This document shows, in pieces, positions 5,267 to 11,778 of a stretch of DNA of 11,778 nucleotides. The notes beneath the pieces are model-generated. The model searched no databases. It had not been told where the DNA came from and saw only the letters and a list, made by a program, of their open reading frames with translations. The translations under genes were made by a program, and so were the position numbers. Where the stretch lies: assembly GCA_029983705.1 (NCBI GenBank), contig JASBYZ010000041.1, positions 1 to 11,778 of the forward strand, written 5' to 3'. Source of the DNA: Coriobacteriales bacterium. GTDB taxonomy: Bacteria; Actinomycetota; Coriobacteriia; Coriobacteriales; JAEZZM01. Position 1 is the stretch's first letter. The number at the start of each line of letters is the position of its first letter.

Positions 5267-6589
5267 CTACCTGCTCTCATGATTTGCTGCCGATAAGCTG
5301 TGACCTGAAGTCTCTGCCTCAACCTTGATTTCTGGACGAGCGCTGTCATCAAGCTTTCTCTCTAAAGTGCTCACAAGCTTAATCATTGGTGTGGTTACCA
5401 GGAGATAGTATCCTGCTGCAACAATGTATGGGGTTATGTTTCCGGTAGTAGCAGTAATATTTTTAGAAAACATCATAAGCTCCATAACGCCCACACTAGA
5501 AAGCAGTGAGGTGTCTTTATAAAGCAAGATAAACTCCGATGTCATAGTAGGTATAACACGTTTAATGGTCTGAGGGATGATGACATAAAACATCGATTGT
5601 GCCTTATTCATACCTAGAGAAGCTGCTGCCTCAAACTGCCCTTTATTAATGGACTGGATACCTGCTCTAAATATTTCTGCTAAGTATGCCGATGAGTTCA
5701 TCGCCAAAATCAACACACCAAGTAAGAAATTGTTGATGGTAATTCCAAGAAGCGGAAGACCAAAAAATGCAATGTATACCTGCAAAAAGAGCGGAGTCCC
5801 TCTGATGATATTGATGTAGAGGCCAGCTAAAAACTTAGCAATTTTTATCCCGCCCATTCTTAGGAAGGCAAAGGCAAGTCCAAGTGGGATTGCAAGTGGA
5901 AAACCAAGTGCTACAAGGCCAAGTGCCATAAGCCAACCATTAAAGAGATCTACAGCTGAACTTACTATTAATTGTGGCTTAAAAAAGGTATTTAGAAATT
6001 TATTGGAGTTCCAGGCTGCTACCCATTCTTGATTATCAAGCCAGCTCACAATTGACTGCACAGGTGAGTTTGCTTCTACCACAATTGCAGGGCTCTCATT
6101 AAGTTCAACTACACTTGAGTCAGCAAGTCTAGCCTGGCCCTTCATGGTATAGCTACCACCTTGAGCATCTAAAGAGATAGGCTCAATTTGTACACGCACT
6201 AAAAGGCCCTCTTTTTCAAGTGGCTTTGCAAAGTTAATGTTTGCCTTACCATCTGCAATGCTTGAATTACTTTCAGTTTCTAATCTCTCAAGCCCGTCAA
6301 GCACACTAACTGAAAGCTTAGCGTCATCTGTCTTACTTCCCTCAGGGAGAGTGAGCTCGATTTCTTTTACTGCGCTGCCATCAGTTGTAGCTTCCCAGGT
6401 AAGTCTTGTGGGAACTCCTCCTACAACAGTAGATCCACTTGTTTGGTTTGGGCGTGCACTAAATTTTTGAACCTCAAGTCCATATGCGTTTTGATTACAA
6501 AAGCTGATTACAGCAAAAAGCACTAGCATAATTGCTAGTGCTTTTTGAAACAGCCTAGTTGCCAAAGTACTTCTTGTGTATCTCGTCAT
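5267..6589 (-). CDS. Polar amino acid ABC transporter permease with N-terminal extracytoplasmic beta-rich domain
   Basis: Membrane component of the importer, 440 residues, about twice the usual 215-230. Residues 1-37 are a signal peptide (Arg-rich start, hydrophobic 17-30, AYG). Residues 38-175 are a hydrophilic, beta-rich region (VPTRLTWEATT, VKEIELTLPEG, GLLVRVQIEPISL). It bears no resemblance to a substrate-binding domain. Residues about 210-415 are a HisM/GlnP-type permease with helices near 216-242, 252-276, 284-306, 350-368 and 386-404. The EAA coupling loop is at 319-340 (FEAAASLGM to VIIPQ). The C-terminal 30 residues are a charged tail. The start is supported by AAAGGAT at 6600-6606. 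It overlaps the binding-protein gene by 35 bases. A perfect hairpin lies within codons 15-25. Known permease fusions carry binding domains at this position, but here a separate lipoprotein does that job. The extra domain might dock it or face the wall; this is inference. Confidence 0.92.
   Translation of the reverse strand: MTRYTRSTLATRLFQKALAIMLVLFAVISFCNQNAYGLEVQKFSARPNQTSGSTVVGGVPTRLTWEATTDGSAVKEIELTLPEGSKTDDAKLSVSVLDGLERLETESNSSIADGKANINFAKPLEKEGLLVRVQIEPISLDAQGGSYTMKGQARLADSSVVELNESPAIVVEANSPVQSIVSWLDNQEWVAAWNSNKFLNTFFKPQLIVSSAVDLFNGWLMALGLVALGFPLAIPLGLAFAFLRMGGIKIAKFLAGLYINIIRGTPLFLQVYIAFFGLPLLGITINNFLLGVLILAMNSSAYLAEIFRAGIQSINKGQFEAAASLGMNKAQSMFYVIIPQTIKRVIPTMTSEFILLYKDTSLLSSVGVMELMMFSKNITATTGNITPYIVAAGYYLLVTTPMIKLVSTLERKLDDSARPEIKVEAETSGHSLSAANHESR
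6515..6546 (-). terminator. Perfect hairpin with U-tract after the binding-protein gene, inside the permease signal-peptide codons
   Basis: A 14-bp perfect inverted repeat, AAAAAGCACTAGCA (6515-6528) and its complement (6533-6546), has a 4-base loop. On the minus strand it begins 9 bases after the binding-protein stop and ends in TTTTT. Its position and shape are those of a rho-independent terminator. However, the permease frame already started at 6589 and runs through it (residues 15-25). I infer partial termination, or an mRNA end stabiliser, that favours binding-protein expression. Confidence 0.75.
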
Positions 6590-7364
6590 ACTTGCCGTTA
6601 TCCTTTAGAGTCTTAAGCGCTTCGTTTAGCTTCTTGGTAAGCTCAGGGTTTTCTTTTGATACTGCAATTCCGTACTGCTCACCGGTTGGAATTTCAGCAA
6701 TTACTTTTGCATCTGGATAGGATTCTTTAACCATCCACTGCATAACCGGAAGGTCTAGAGCAACTGCATCTGCCTTGCCAGACTGAAGAGCTGCAAATCC
6801 TGCGGTATTATCGTCTAGAACTAAAATCTCTGCATTAGGTAGGTTCTCAGTTGCCCAAGCCTCACCAGTTGAGCCGGACTGAACTGCAACCTTAACGCCT
6901 GCCTTGTTAAGATCTTCTTGGCTTGCAAAGTTTGAGTCTTTCATAACTGCAAGACCTTGGTTTGAGTCAAGGTATGGGTCAGAGAAGTCAACTTCTTGCT
7001 TACGCTCTTCGTTAATGGTGATAGATGCAACTGCTGCATCAATTTTGCCACCCTGCTTTACTAAAGGTACAAGGGTGTCAAATTTAATTGGATCAAGCCA
7101 ATTTGCCTCAAGTCCCATTTCTTGAGCTAATGCCTCAACAAGTTCAACGCTAAAACCAGTTTTGTTTGAACCGTCCATATACTCAAATGGTGGGAACTGA
7201 AAGTCTGATGCTACGGTTAGTTTGCCTGAATTTACCATCGCCATCTCAGATGAAGCTTGCTTTGCTGGCTCAGCATTTTCTGAAGAAGATCCACATCCAC
7301 CCATAACAAGACTCAATGCGAGCACGCACGAGAGTGCTATAAGTGTTGCTGCTTTCTTAAACAT
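6555..7364 (-). CDS. Polar amino acid ABC transporter substrate-binding lipoprotein
   Basis: Extracytoplasmic receptor that captures the amino acid and delivers it to the permease. Residues 1-24 form a lipoprotein signal peptide with lipobox VMGGC and Cys24 as anchor. A short Ser/Glu/Ala linker follows. The mature part is a type-II periplasmic-binding fold of the HisJ/GlnH (SBP_bac_3) group: GKLTVASDFQFPPFEYMDG at 47-65, GFSVELVEALA at 70-80, SITINEERKQEVDFSDPY at 114-131 (Arg121 being the expected carboxylate-binding Arg), VAVQSGST at 159-166, and Asp204 in ALDLPV as the likely amino-group ligand. The 269-residue length is normal. Start ATG 7364 has GGAG at 7372-7375. It is the first gene of the binding protein-permease-ATPase operon and overlaps the permease start. 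Substrate specificity is not readable. Confidence 0.95.
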   Translation of the reverse strand: MFKKAATLIALSCVLALSLVMGGCGSSSENAEPAKQASSEMAMVNSGKLTVASDFQFPPFEYMDGSNKTGFSVELVEALAQEMGLEANWLDPIKFDTLVPLVKQGGKIDAAVASITINEERKQEVDFSDPYLDSNQGLAVMKDSNFASQEDLNKAGVKVAVQSGSTGEAWATENLPNAEILVLDDNTAGFAALQSGKADAVALDLPVMQWMVKESYPDAKVIAEIPTGEQYGIAVSKENPELTKKLNEALKTLKDNGKYDEIHKKYFGN

Positions 7365-7472
7365 GTTATATCTCCAATCTCTACGTGATGAGATATATTG
7401 GACCTTATGAATGTGAAAAGCAAGCTTTTTTATTTATTTTTTTGCAATTTTCTTATTTTATTCTCATTTTTA

Positions 7473-7500
7473 CTTATATAACTAGAAAATTATGCAACAA
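7473..7500 (-). promoter_or_regulatory. Possible promoter of the amino acid transporter operon
   Basis: On the minus strand TTGTTG (7495-7500) is followed after 16 bases by TATAAG (7473-7478). It lies directly downstream of the methyltransferase terminator and leaves an AT-rich leader of about 100 bases. I saw no riboswitch or T-box-like structure in that leader. Confidence 0.38.
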
Positions 7501-7521
7501 ATGCGCCGTTTTATACATATG

Positions 7522-7546
7522 AAAAAAGCCGAGACCCGCTCGGCTT
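7522..7546 (-). terminator. Terminator after the methyltransferase gene
   Basis: AAGCCGAG (7526-7533) and CTCGGCTT (7539-7546) form a perfect 8-bp stem with a 5-base loop. On the minus strand it is followed by a run of six T and starts about 8 bases after the stop codon. Confidence 0.9.
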
Positions 7547-7553
7547 AATTATT

Positions 7554-8420
7554 CTACCGTTGAGACTTTGGCTCCCATGACATAAATGCCCATCGAACCT
7601 CATGGCCATAATCTTTTGACCAATAGCTCTCGCCGTCTTCTTCGTGACGGATTAAATGTTTGTCAAAAAACTCCTTAAGACGTCTTTGTTCTTCCTTAGT
7701 CATATCACCAAGCATTTCTCGAGCTTTTTCAAAAGCTTCTGCCTTGGTTTGATACTTCTCGTTTTTAGTCGAGCAAATCATGCGAACCTCAGGGGTAAAA
7801 CCCTTTTGGTTAAGTAAATTAAAGTAATAGAGGTGGTCAAAGCCAAAGCCATTATCTCTACCAACAGCTGCATACAGTTTTGAATCTTTTTTAGGCGATG
7901 CTTGAGCTACCACGGTAATAGCTACTTTTTCTTTTGCGTAGTGATTGAGCTTATTGATAGCCTCATTTAAGTCATGCACCATAGTTGATCGAGAAGCTAT
8001 ACAAATATCTACCTCAGGAATTCCCAAGGCTTCCCAATCAGACTCCCAAGCGCCTTCAATAGTGTGAATACGCTCTTTTAGTAAGCTTTTTTCAGGCTCA
8101 TCGTAGCTCTCTATGATTTCATGGAGGACTTTAAGCATGTTGGGAGCGATGTCTAGGGCATACACCGTATGTCCCTCAAAGGCAAGTGGGATTGATAAAA
8201 CGCCAGGGCCTGAGCCTATATCAAGAATGGTTTTTGGTTCAGGGCCTAAGTTTAGATACTCTAGAAAACGGGCAGTGTAACCTGACTTACATTTGGAATG
8301 GAGCATGTATCCTTTAGCACGCTTATTCCATTTTTCTTTTCCTGCAGGACGGCTGCGCTCTTCATCGCGCTCAATCCAAGCCTGAGCCCAATCAATTTGA
8401 AGCTCTGGTCTTTTTGACAT
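7554..8420 (-). CDS. Class I SAM-dependent methyltransferase
   Basis: Cytoplasmic methyltransferase of unknown substrate, 288 residues. The Rossmann core begins near residue 64: motif I TILDIGSGPGVLS (64-76), post-I acidic residue Asp90 in YALDIAPNML, and a motif near 134-140 (PEVDICIASR) at the position of motif IV. The N-terminal 60 residues (WNKRAKGYMLHSKCKSGYTARFL region) and the C-terminal highly charged helical part (MTKEEQRRLKEFFDKHLIRHEEDGESYW) flank the core. No transmembrane segment is present. The start ATG 8420 has AAGG about 8 bases upstream. It is the last gene of a probable three-gene operon, 32 bases after the membrane protein gene, and is followed by a strong terminator. The pattern fits small-molecule methyltransferases of the Methyltransf_11/25 type; the substrate cannot be assigned. 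Confidence 0.85.
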   Translation of the reverse strand: MSKRPELQIDWAQAWIERDEERSRPAGKEKWNKRAKGYMLHSKCKSGYTARFLEYLNLGPEPKTILDIGSGPGVLSIPLAFEGHTVYALDIAPNMLKVLHEIIESYDEPEKSLLKERIHTIEGAWESDWEALGIPEVDICIASRSTMVHDLNEAINKLNHYAKEKVAITVVAQASPKKDSKLYAAVGRDNGFGFDHLYYFNLLNQKGFTPEVRMICSTKNEKYQTKAEAFEKAREMLGDMTKEEQRRLKEFFDKHLIRHEEDGESYWSKDYGHEVRWAFMSWEPKSQR

Positions 8421-8452
8421 AGCTCGCCTTGTGCCCTTCTAAAAAGTAATTT

Positions 8453-9430
8453 TTATTTACTTGCCTCTGTGGATTGCTCTGGCTGTTGTGCATCTGCACT
8501 CTCAATACCAACGGCTTTATCGGCCCTATTAAAATCGGCAAAAATGTTCTCTTTATTTCTTATCATATTTTGCGCAGAAAGTCCCGCGTCTGCATAGGCA
8601 GATGCATCTCCATCGGCCGCTCTATCAATAGCTTCTGAGGTGTTGAGTGCCTGCGTTATTCCAGCACTTGCTGCTAAAAGCACCTTATTGAGGTAGTTTG
8701 CAACATCTCCACCTGCACCTTCAGGAATTGAAATTTGTGAGATATTAGCCTGAGCAGTTTGTGCGGCTGCTTGAGCTTGGTTATTAAGCTCTTTTATTTT
8801 TGAAGCATTAGGTATGCCACCTTGAGCAAGCTCATCGCCCAAAATTGCATATGACTCATACATTGGCTTGAGTGCGCTATACACTTTCTCTCTAAACTCA
8901 ACATATGATGGAGCAAGTTGCTGGTCTTTATATTTTTCTACCGCGTTGTGAGGGGCATCCTCATTATTAGATGCACCTTGCATAATCTTTCCGGTATTTG
9001 TAGTAGATCCATACATCATTACCGCAGGCTCACCTATAGTTCCACTTGCAACTAAAGCAGAGTAGATAATAAAGAGAATGGTAAGCACAGCTGCAACAAG
9101 TCCAGTAACTAAGGCTGCAGTGCTCCTTGGCTGACGAGGACGATACTTAACCTCTCCGCCATGAGCAGTTCTAACCCCTTGAGCTTGACCATTTACCACT
9201 CTCACCGGATTTGGAAGCGGTATATTTTCAACATCTTCAGAAGTCACAATTCCAATAGGTTGTCTAGATCCAAAGCGCTCATCTCTAACGCCCTCTTGGG
9301 TATCAAAGATACGCTCCTTCTCGCCCACGGTATGTGGCTCATCTCTCTCAAGCTCATCGAGGGCAAAAGCGTAGATATCTCCAGTGTTTTGAATATCATC
9401 AGGATTATCAAAATACCTATTATTGCTCAT
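8453..9430 (-). CDS. Single-pass membrane protein of unknown function
   Basis: I do not recognise the family. The protein has 325 residues. Residues 1-103 are a hydrophilic, charged, probably cytoplasmic region rich in Asp/Glu/Arg, ending in a basic stretch (KYRPRQPR). Residues 104-127 are one strong membrane helix (TAALVTGLVAAVLTILFIIY). Residues 128-325 are predicted outside by the positive-inside rule. They include a long, mostly alpha-helical Ala/Gln-rich part (about 165-305) with heptad-like stretches such as ELNNQAQAAAQTAQANISQI, and a Gln/Glu/Ser-rich tail. The start ATG 9430 has AAGGA at 9439-9443. It is the middle gene of a three-gene unit, 30 bases after the four-helix membrane protein gene and 32 bases before the methyltransferase gene. 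The helical outer domain could be a sensor or scaffold module, but nothing in the sequence proves a role. Confidence 0.8.
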   Translation of the reverse strand: MSNNRYFDNPDDIQNTGDIYAFALDELERDEPHTVGEKERIFDTQEGVRDERFGSRQPIGIVTSEDVENIPLPNPVRVVNGQAQGVRTAHGGEVKYRPRQPRSTAALVTGLVAAVLTILFIIYSALVASGTIGEPAVMMYGSTTNTGKIMQGASNNEDAPHNAVEKYKDQQLAPSYVEFREKVYSALKPMYESYAILGDELAQGGIPNASKIKELNNQAQAAAQTAQANISQISIPEGAGGDVANYLNKVLLAASAGITQALNTSEAIDRAADGDASAYADAGLSAQNMIRNKENIFADFNRADKAVGIESADAQQPEQSTEASK

Positions 9431-9460
9431 TAACTAGGTCCTTGTGCTTCAATGCGCGCT

Positions 9461-10009
9461 TTATCGCGCTGCTTTCTCTTCTTTTCTCATCTTGCGCGCA
9501 GTTCTCCAAAGACTTGCCACAAGACTCTTAGTATCACTGTAAGATAATGTGCCCAAAATGCCTAGAATATCCTTGGAATTGATAGAGATATTTTGATCGT
9601 CAGAACTGTGAAGTCTTAGCTCATCGTCAACAAAGTAAAGCTCAGAGGCTTCAACAGGATTGCCGTTTTTACTGTAGGCAATATGTTCTTTTTTAAAGGT
9701 GTGGGTGATAAACCATGCAACAGCAAGCAGGATAAGGCCAAGAATAATGCCGTGAAAGGTACCACCGTAGTGCATAATTTTTCCGCCTACAAGCGCCCAA
9801 ATTAGTGAGAGAATTCCGGCACATGCAATTCCGTAAGCTGGCTTTTTGCTGAGTTTAGTAAAACCTATGTAGCTTGAGCTTAATATAACGAGGCCAATAA
9901 AGATTCCAGCAGCTCTTCCCTGTAGAGTTGCAGCAGTCTTTATTAAAAATGGGGACATGAAGTACCAAAACCCTAGGCCTAGAGAAATTGCATACAGTAA
10001 TTTTTTCAT
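9461..10009 (-). CDS. Four-helix membrane protein of unknown function with C-terminal soluble domain
   Basis: I do not recognise the family with certainty. I chose ATG at 10009, giving 182 residues, because GAAGGA at 10017-10022 sits seven bases upstream. An in-frame ATG at 10024 has no ribosome site, and the GAAGGA overlaps its codons. Four hydrophobic segments are seen at about 3-22, 33-51, 60-76 and 84-103. The first contains GFWYFMSPFLI, which loosely resembles the SPW-type membrane repeat; I could not verify this. Residues 106-182 are hydrophilic, with ELYFVDDELRLHSSDDQ and a basic tail (RTARKMRKEEKAAR). With both ends of an even number of helices, the soluble domain is probably cytoplasmic. 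It is the first gene of the operon with the single-pass membrane protein and the methyltransferase. Confidence 0.75.
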   Translation of the reverse strand: MKKLLYAISLGLGFWYFMSPFLIKTAATLQGRAAGIFIGLVILSSSYIGFTKLSKKPAYGIACAGILSLIWALVGGKIMHYGGTFHGIILGLILLAVAWFITHTFKKEHIAYSKNGNPVEASELYFVDDELRLHSSDDQNISINSKDILGILGTLSYSDTKSLVASLWRTARKMRKEEKAAR

Positions 10010-10016
10010 ATCAAAT

Positions 10017-10022
10017 TCCTTC
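10017..10022 (-). promoter_or_regulatory. Ribosome binding site that decides the start of the four-helix membrane protein
   Basis: GAAGGA on the minus strand, 7 bases before ATG 10009. The alternative ATG at 10024 lies upstream of this site and has no site of its own. Confidence 0.7.
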
Positions 10023-10132
10023 ATCGATTTTAATTTGTCTACCTATAGTAACAAATGAAAGTTGAAAAGTGTCCCAATACGGTAAATTACTAACCATTTA
10101 CAGAGCTTAAACGTTTTTAAACTTAGAAATGC

Positions 10133-10161
10133 TTTCATTTACTTGCTTTAGCAGTTATTAT
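10133..10161 (+). promoter_or_regulatory. Possible promoter of the NhaC-type antiporter
   Basis: TTTCAT (10133-10138), 17-base spacer, TATTAT (10156-10161) within the 186-base divergent intergenic region. The leader to the chosen ATG is about 28 bases. The -35 match is only fair. Confidence 0.3.
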
Positions 10162-10183
10162 TTTAAAATTGTATATGTCCATC

Positions 10184-10190
10184 AGAAAGG
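10184..10190 (+). promoter_or_regulatory. Ribosome binding site that decides the antiporter start
   Basis: AGAAAGG ends five bases before ATG 10196. In-frame alternatives at TTG 10169 and ATG 10175 have no ribosome site. Confidence 0.65.
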
Positions 10191-10195
10191 TTTAC

Positions 10196-11698
10196 ATGGT
10201 TGCTACATTTTGGGCTCTCGTGCCCGCTATTATTGCAATCGCCCTTGCGTTGATTACCAAACAGGTTTACTTTTCGCTCTTTTTAGGTATTCTTGCAGGC
10301 GCTTTGTTTTTTACCGGCTTTGATGTTATTGCCGCACTCACCACAATTTGGGATATTATGGCGCACGCCGTAAGTTCAAATATGAACATCGTTATTTTCT
10401 TAGTAATCCTTGGCATGATTGTTGCCCTTATTCAAAAATCAGGAGCTTCAAAAGCATATGCCAACTGGGCTGTTAAGAAAATTTCATCTAAAAAAGGTGC
10501 ACTTGGTGTAACGGGCCTTTTGGGAATTCTAATCTTTGTGGATGATTACTTTAACTGCCTTACCGTAGGTACTGTTATGCGTCCTATTACCGATAAGTTC
10601 AAGGTATCTCGTGCACGGCTTGCTTACGGTATTGATGCAACAGCAGCTCCTGTGTGCATTCTTGCCCCTATCTCTTCTTGGGCAGCAGCAGTAAGCTCTT
10701 CACTTCCTGAAGGAAGCAACATCGATGGTTTTTCTCTCTTCTTACAAACCATCCCCTTTAACTTTTATGCCTTGCTTACCATTGCAATTGTATTTTTGGC
10801 AATTGCCTTTAACTTTAACTTCCCTCACATGCAAAGAATTGAGGATTCTGATCCAGATATTTCTATTGCATCTCAAACAAGCGAAGATATTAAGATTAAA
10901 GAAGATAACAACGCCCACGTATTTGACCTTGTAATACCTGTATTATTCTTAATTGCAATCTGCATATTCTTTATGCTCTTTACCGGTGGTATTTTTGACG
11001 GTAAAAACGTGGTAGAAGCTTTTGCTAATGCAAACGCATCACTTGCTTTAGTGCTGGGCGGATTTTTTACTGTTATCTTTACCTTTATCCTCTATATTCC
11101 AAGAAAAATTGTTACCTTTGTTGAGTTTAACGATGCACTTGTAGAGGGCTTTAAAGCAATGGTATCTGCAATTTTAATTCTTACCTTTGCATGGACCTTA
11201 TCAGGCGTTTCTGGTGAAGGCTACTTAGAAGCAGGACAGTTTGTAGGCAATGTATTAAGTGATAGTAGCTTTGCAATAGGATTAATTCCAGCACTCTTTT
11301 ATGCAATTGCTCTTGGACTCTCTTTTGCTACCGGTACCTCATGGGGAACTTTTGCACTGCTTATTCCTATCGTAGTTACCGTATTTGGTGGAGAAGCTTC
11401 AAGTCTTCTAGTAATTTCTGTTGCAGCAGTTTTAGCTGGTGCAGTTAATGGAGACCACATCTCTCCAATTTCTGACACCACAATTTTATCTTCAGCAGGA
11501 GCAGGATCTGACCACATTGCTCACGTTGAAACCCAGCTTCCTTACTCAATGCTTGCCGCAATACCAGCAATCATAGGTTTCTTAATTGCGGGTCTCACCC
11601 AAAACGGTTGGATTGGACTGGTAAGCGCAGTAGCTATCATGCTTGCAGCCTTCTTTATACTGAGAGCTCGATTTAATAAACAAAGAGCACTCGCTTAG
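10196..11698 (+). CDS. NhaC family Na+/H+ antiporter
   Basis: Polytopic membrane transporter of the NhaC family, 500 residues from the chosen ATG. Members exchange Na+ for H+, and some relatives exchange organic acids (malate/lactate), so the exact substrate is open. About eleven or twelve hydrophobic segments are seen, starting directly with MVATFWALVPAIIAIALALI. Family landmarks are present: FVDDYFN at 114-120, LAPISSW at 156-162, GTSWGTFALLIPI at 380-392 and GDHISPISDTTILSSAG at 419-435. A charged loop at about 213-238 (RIEDSDPDIS to KIKEDNN) divides the two halves. A basic tail ends the protein (RARFNKQRALA). It is monocistronic, divergent from the membrane protein/methyltransferase operon, and closed by its own terminator. 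Its role is probably pH and sodium homeostasis; this follows from the family, not from context. Confidence 0.93.
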   Translation: MVATFWALVPAIIAIALALITKQVYFSLFLGILAGALFFTGFDVIAALTTIWDIMAHAVSSNMNIVIFLVILGMIVALIQKSGASKAYANWAVKKISSKKGALGVTGLLGILIFVDDYFNCLTVGTVMRPITDKFKVSRARLAYGIDATAAPVCILAPISSWAAAVSSSLPEGSNIDGFSLFLQTIPFNFYALLTIAIVFLAIAFNFNFPHMQRIEDSDPDISIASQTSEDIKIKEDNNAHVFDLVIPVLFLIAICIFFMLFTGGIFDGKNVVEAFANANASLALVLGGFFTVIFTFILYIPRKIVTFVEFNDALVEGFKAMVSAILILTFAWTLSGVSGEGYLEAGQFVGNVLSDSSFAIGLIPALFYAIALGLSFATGTSWGTFALLIPIVVTVFGGEASSLLVISVAAVLAGAVNGDHISPISDTTILSSAGAGSDHIAHVETQLPYSMLAAIPAIIGFLIAGLTQNGWIGLVSAVAIMLAAFFILRARFNKQRALA

Positions 11699-11727
11699 TA
11701 AACGTAAAAAGACTCAGACATGATATG

Positions 11728-11767
11728 TACCCCTTTCTCTGGACAAACTAGAGAAAGGGGTATTTTT
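11728..11767 (+). terminator. Terminator of the antiporter gene
   Basis: TACCCCTTTCTCT (11728-11740) pairs perfectly over 13 bp with AGAGAAAGGGGTA (11750-11762), with a 9-base loop followed by TTTTT (11763-11767). It starts 29 bases after the stop codon. Confidence 0.93.
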
Positions 11768-11778
11768 ATGCGCTATAC

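Noticed and set aside
7365..7553. Possible riboswitch or T-box leader ahead of the amino acid transporter operon
   Set aside because: The stretch is strongly AT-rich. The only clear structure is the upstream gene's terminator; no conserved core or antiterminator pairing was seen.
9454..9469. GCGCG/CGCGC hairpin over the stop codon of the four-helix membrane protein
   Set aside because: Only five pairs and no T-run. It is too weak for a terminator, and the next ribosome site follows immediately. Chance pairing in a CG-rich patch is likely.
10105..10124. AAACGTTT palindrome in the divergent region before the antiporter
   Set aside because: An 8-base AT-rich palindrome is expected by chance. 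It is neither repeated nor positioned over a convincing promoter element.
1..11778. CRISPR arrays, tRNA/rRNA genes, insertion sequences, attachment sites
   Set aside because: No regularly spaced direct repeats, no cloverleaf-like or rRNA-like sequence, no transposase or integrase frames, and no terminal inverted repeats were found on reading both strands.

Overview
The window is moderately AT-rich chromosomal DNA from a Gram-positive-type bacterium. Evidence for this is two lipoprotein signal peptides (substrate-binding protein and HtrA-type protease), strong AAAGGAG/GGAGG ribosome binding sites, no outer-membrane proteins, and a veg-ispE gene pair. My best guess is a low-GC Coriobacteriia member (Atopobiaceae, Atopobium/Lancefieldella/Fannyhessea-like). 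This is inferred from overall protein flavour and cannot be proved without a database search. No phage, insertion sequence, CRISPR array or RNA gene was seen. Apart from the last gene, all genes lie on the minus strand and are described right to left in their direction of transcription.

Left part (1-1300): a secreted or surface repeat protein starts at 1105 with a signal peptide, an A-P-E-E tandem repeat and a first copy of an 80-90 residue domain. Its frame is broken near 572-591. A second domain copy continues in another frame to the left edge, so the gene is a frameshifted, incomplete surface-protein gene. A terminator hairpin separates it from the upstream veg-ispE unit.

Housekeeping part (1301-4459): veg (regulatory/biofilm-linked small protein) and ispE (isoprenoid precursor kinase of the MEP pathway) form one unit behind an extended -10 promoter with a palindrome next to it. 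Upstream are a lipoprotein form of the HtrA/DegP serine protease with one PDZ domain, and an ArsC/YusI-like thioredoxin-fold protein with a CSTC motif.

Transport part (4483-7500): a complete polar amino acid importer is encoded in the order lipoprotein binding protein, permease, ATPase. It ends in a strong GC-rich terminator. The permease carries an extra extracytoplasmic beta-rich domain of about 140 residues before its membrane domain. A perfect 14-bp hairpin with U-tract lies directly after the binding-protein stop codon but inside the permease signal-peptide codons. This arrangement suggests differential expression of the binding protein over the membrane components.

Right part (7521-11778): three minus-strand genes form a probable operon: a four-helix membrane protein, a single-pass membrane protein of unknown function, and a SAM-dependent methyltransferase, with a terminator after the last. 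They are divergent from an NhaC-family Na+/H+ antiporter on the plus strand, which ends with a perfect 13-bp terminator.

The items I find most worth checking are the permease with its extra domain and its embedded hairpin, the disrupted repeat protein, and the terminator that sits just 5' of the ArsC-like gene's ribosome binding site.
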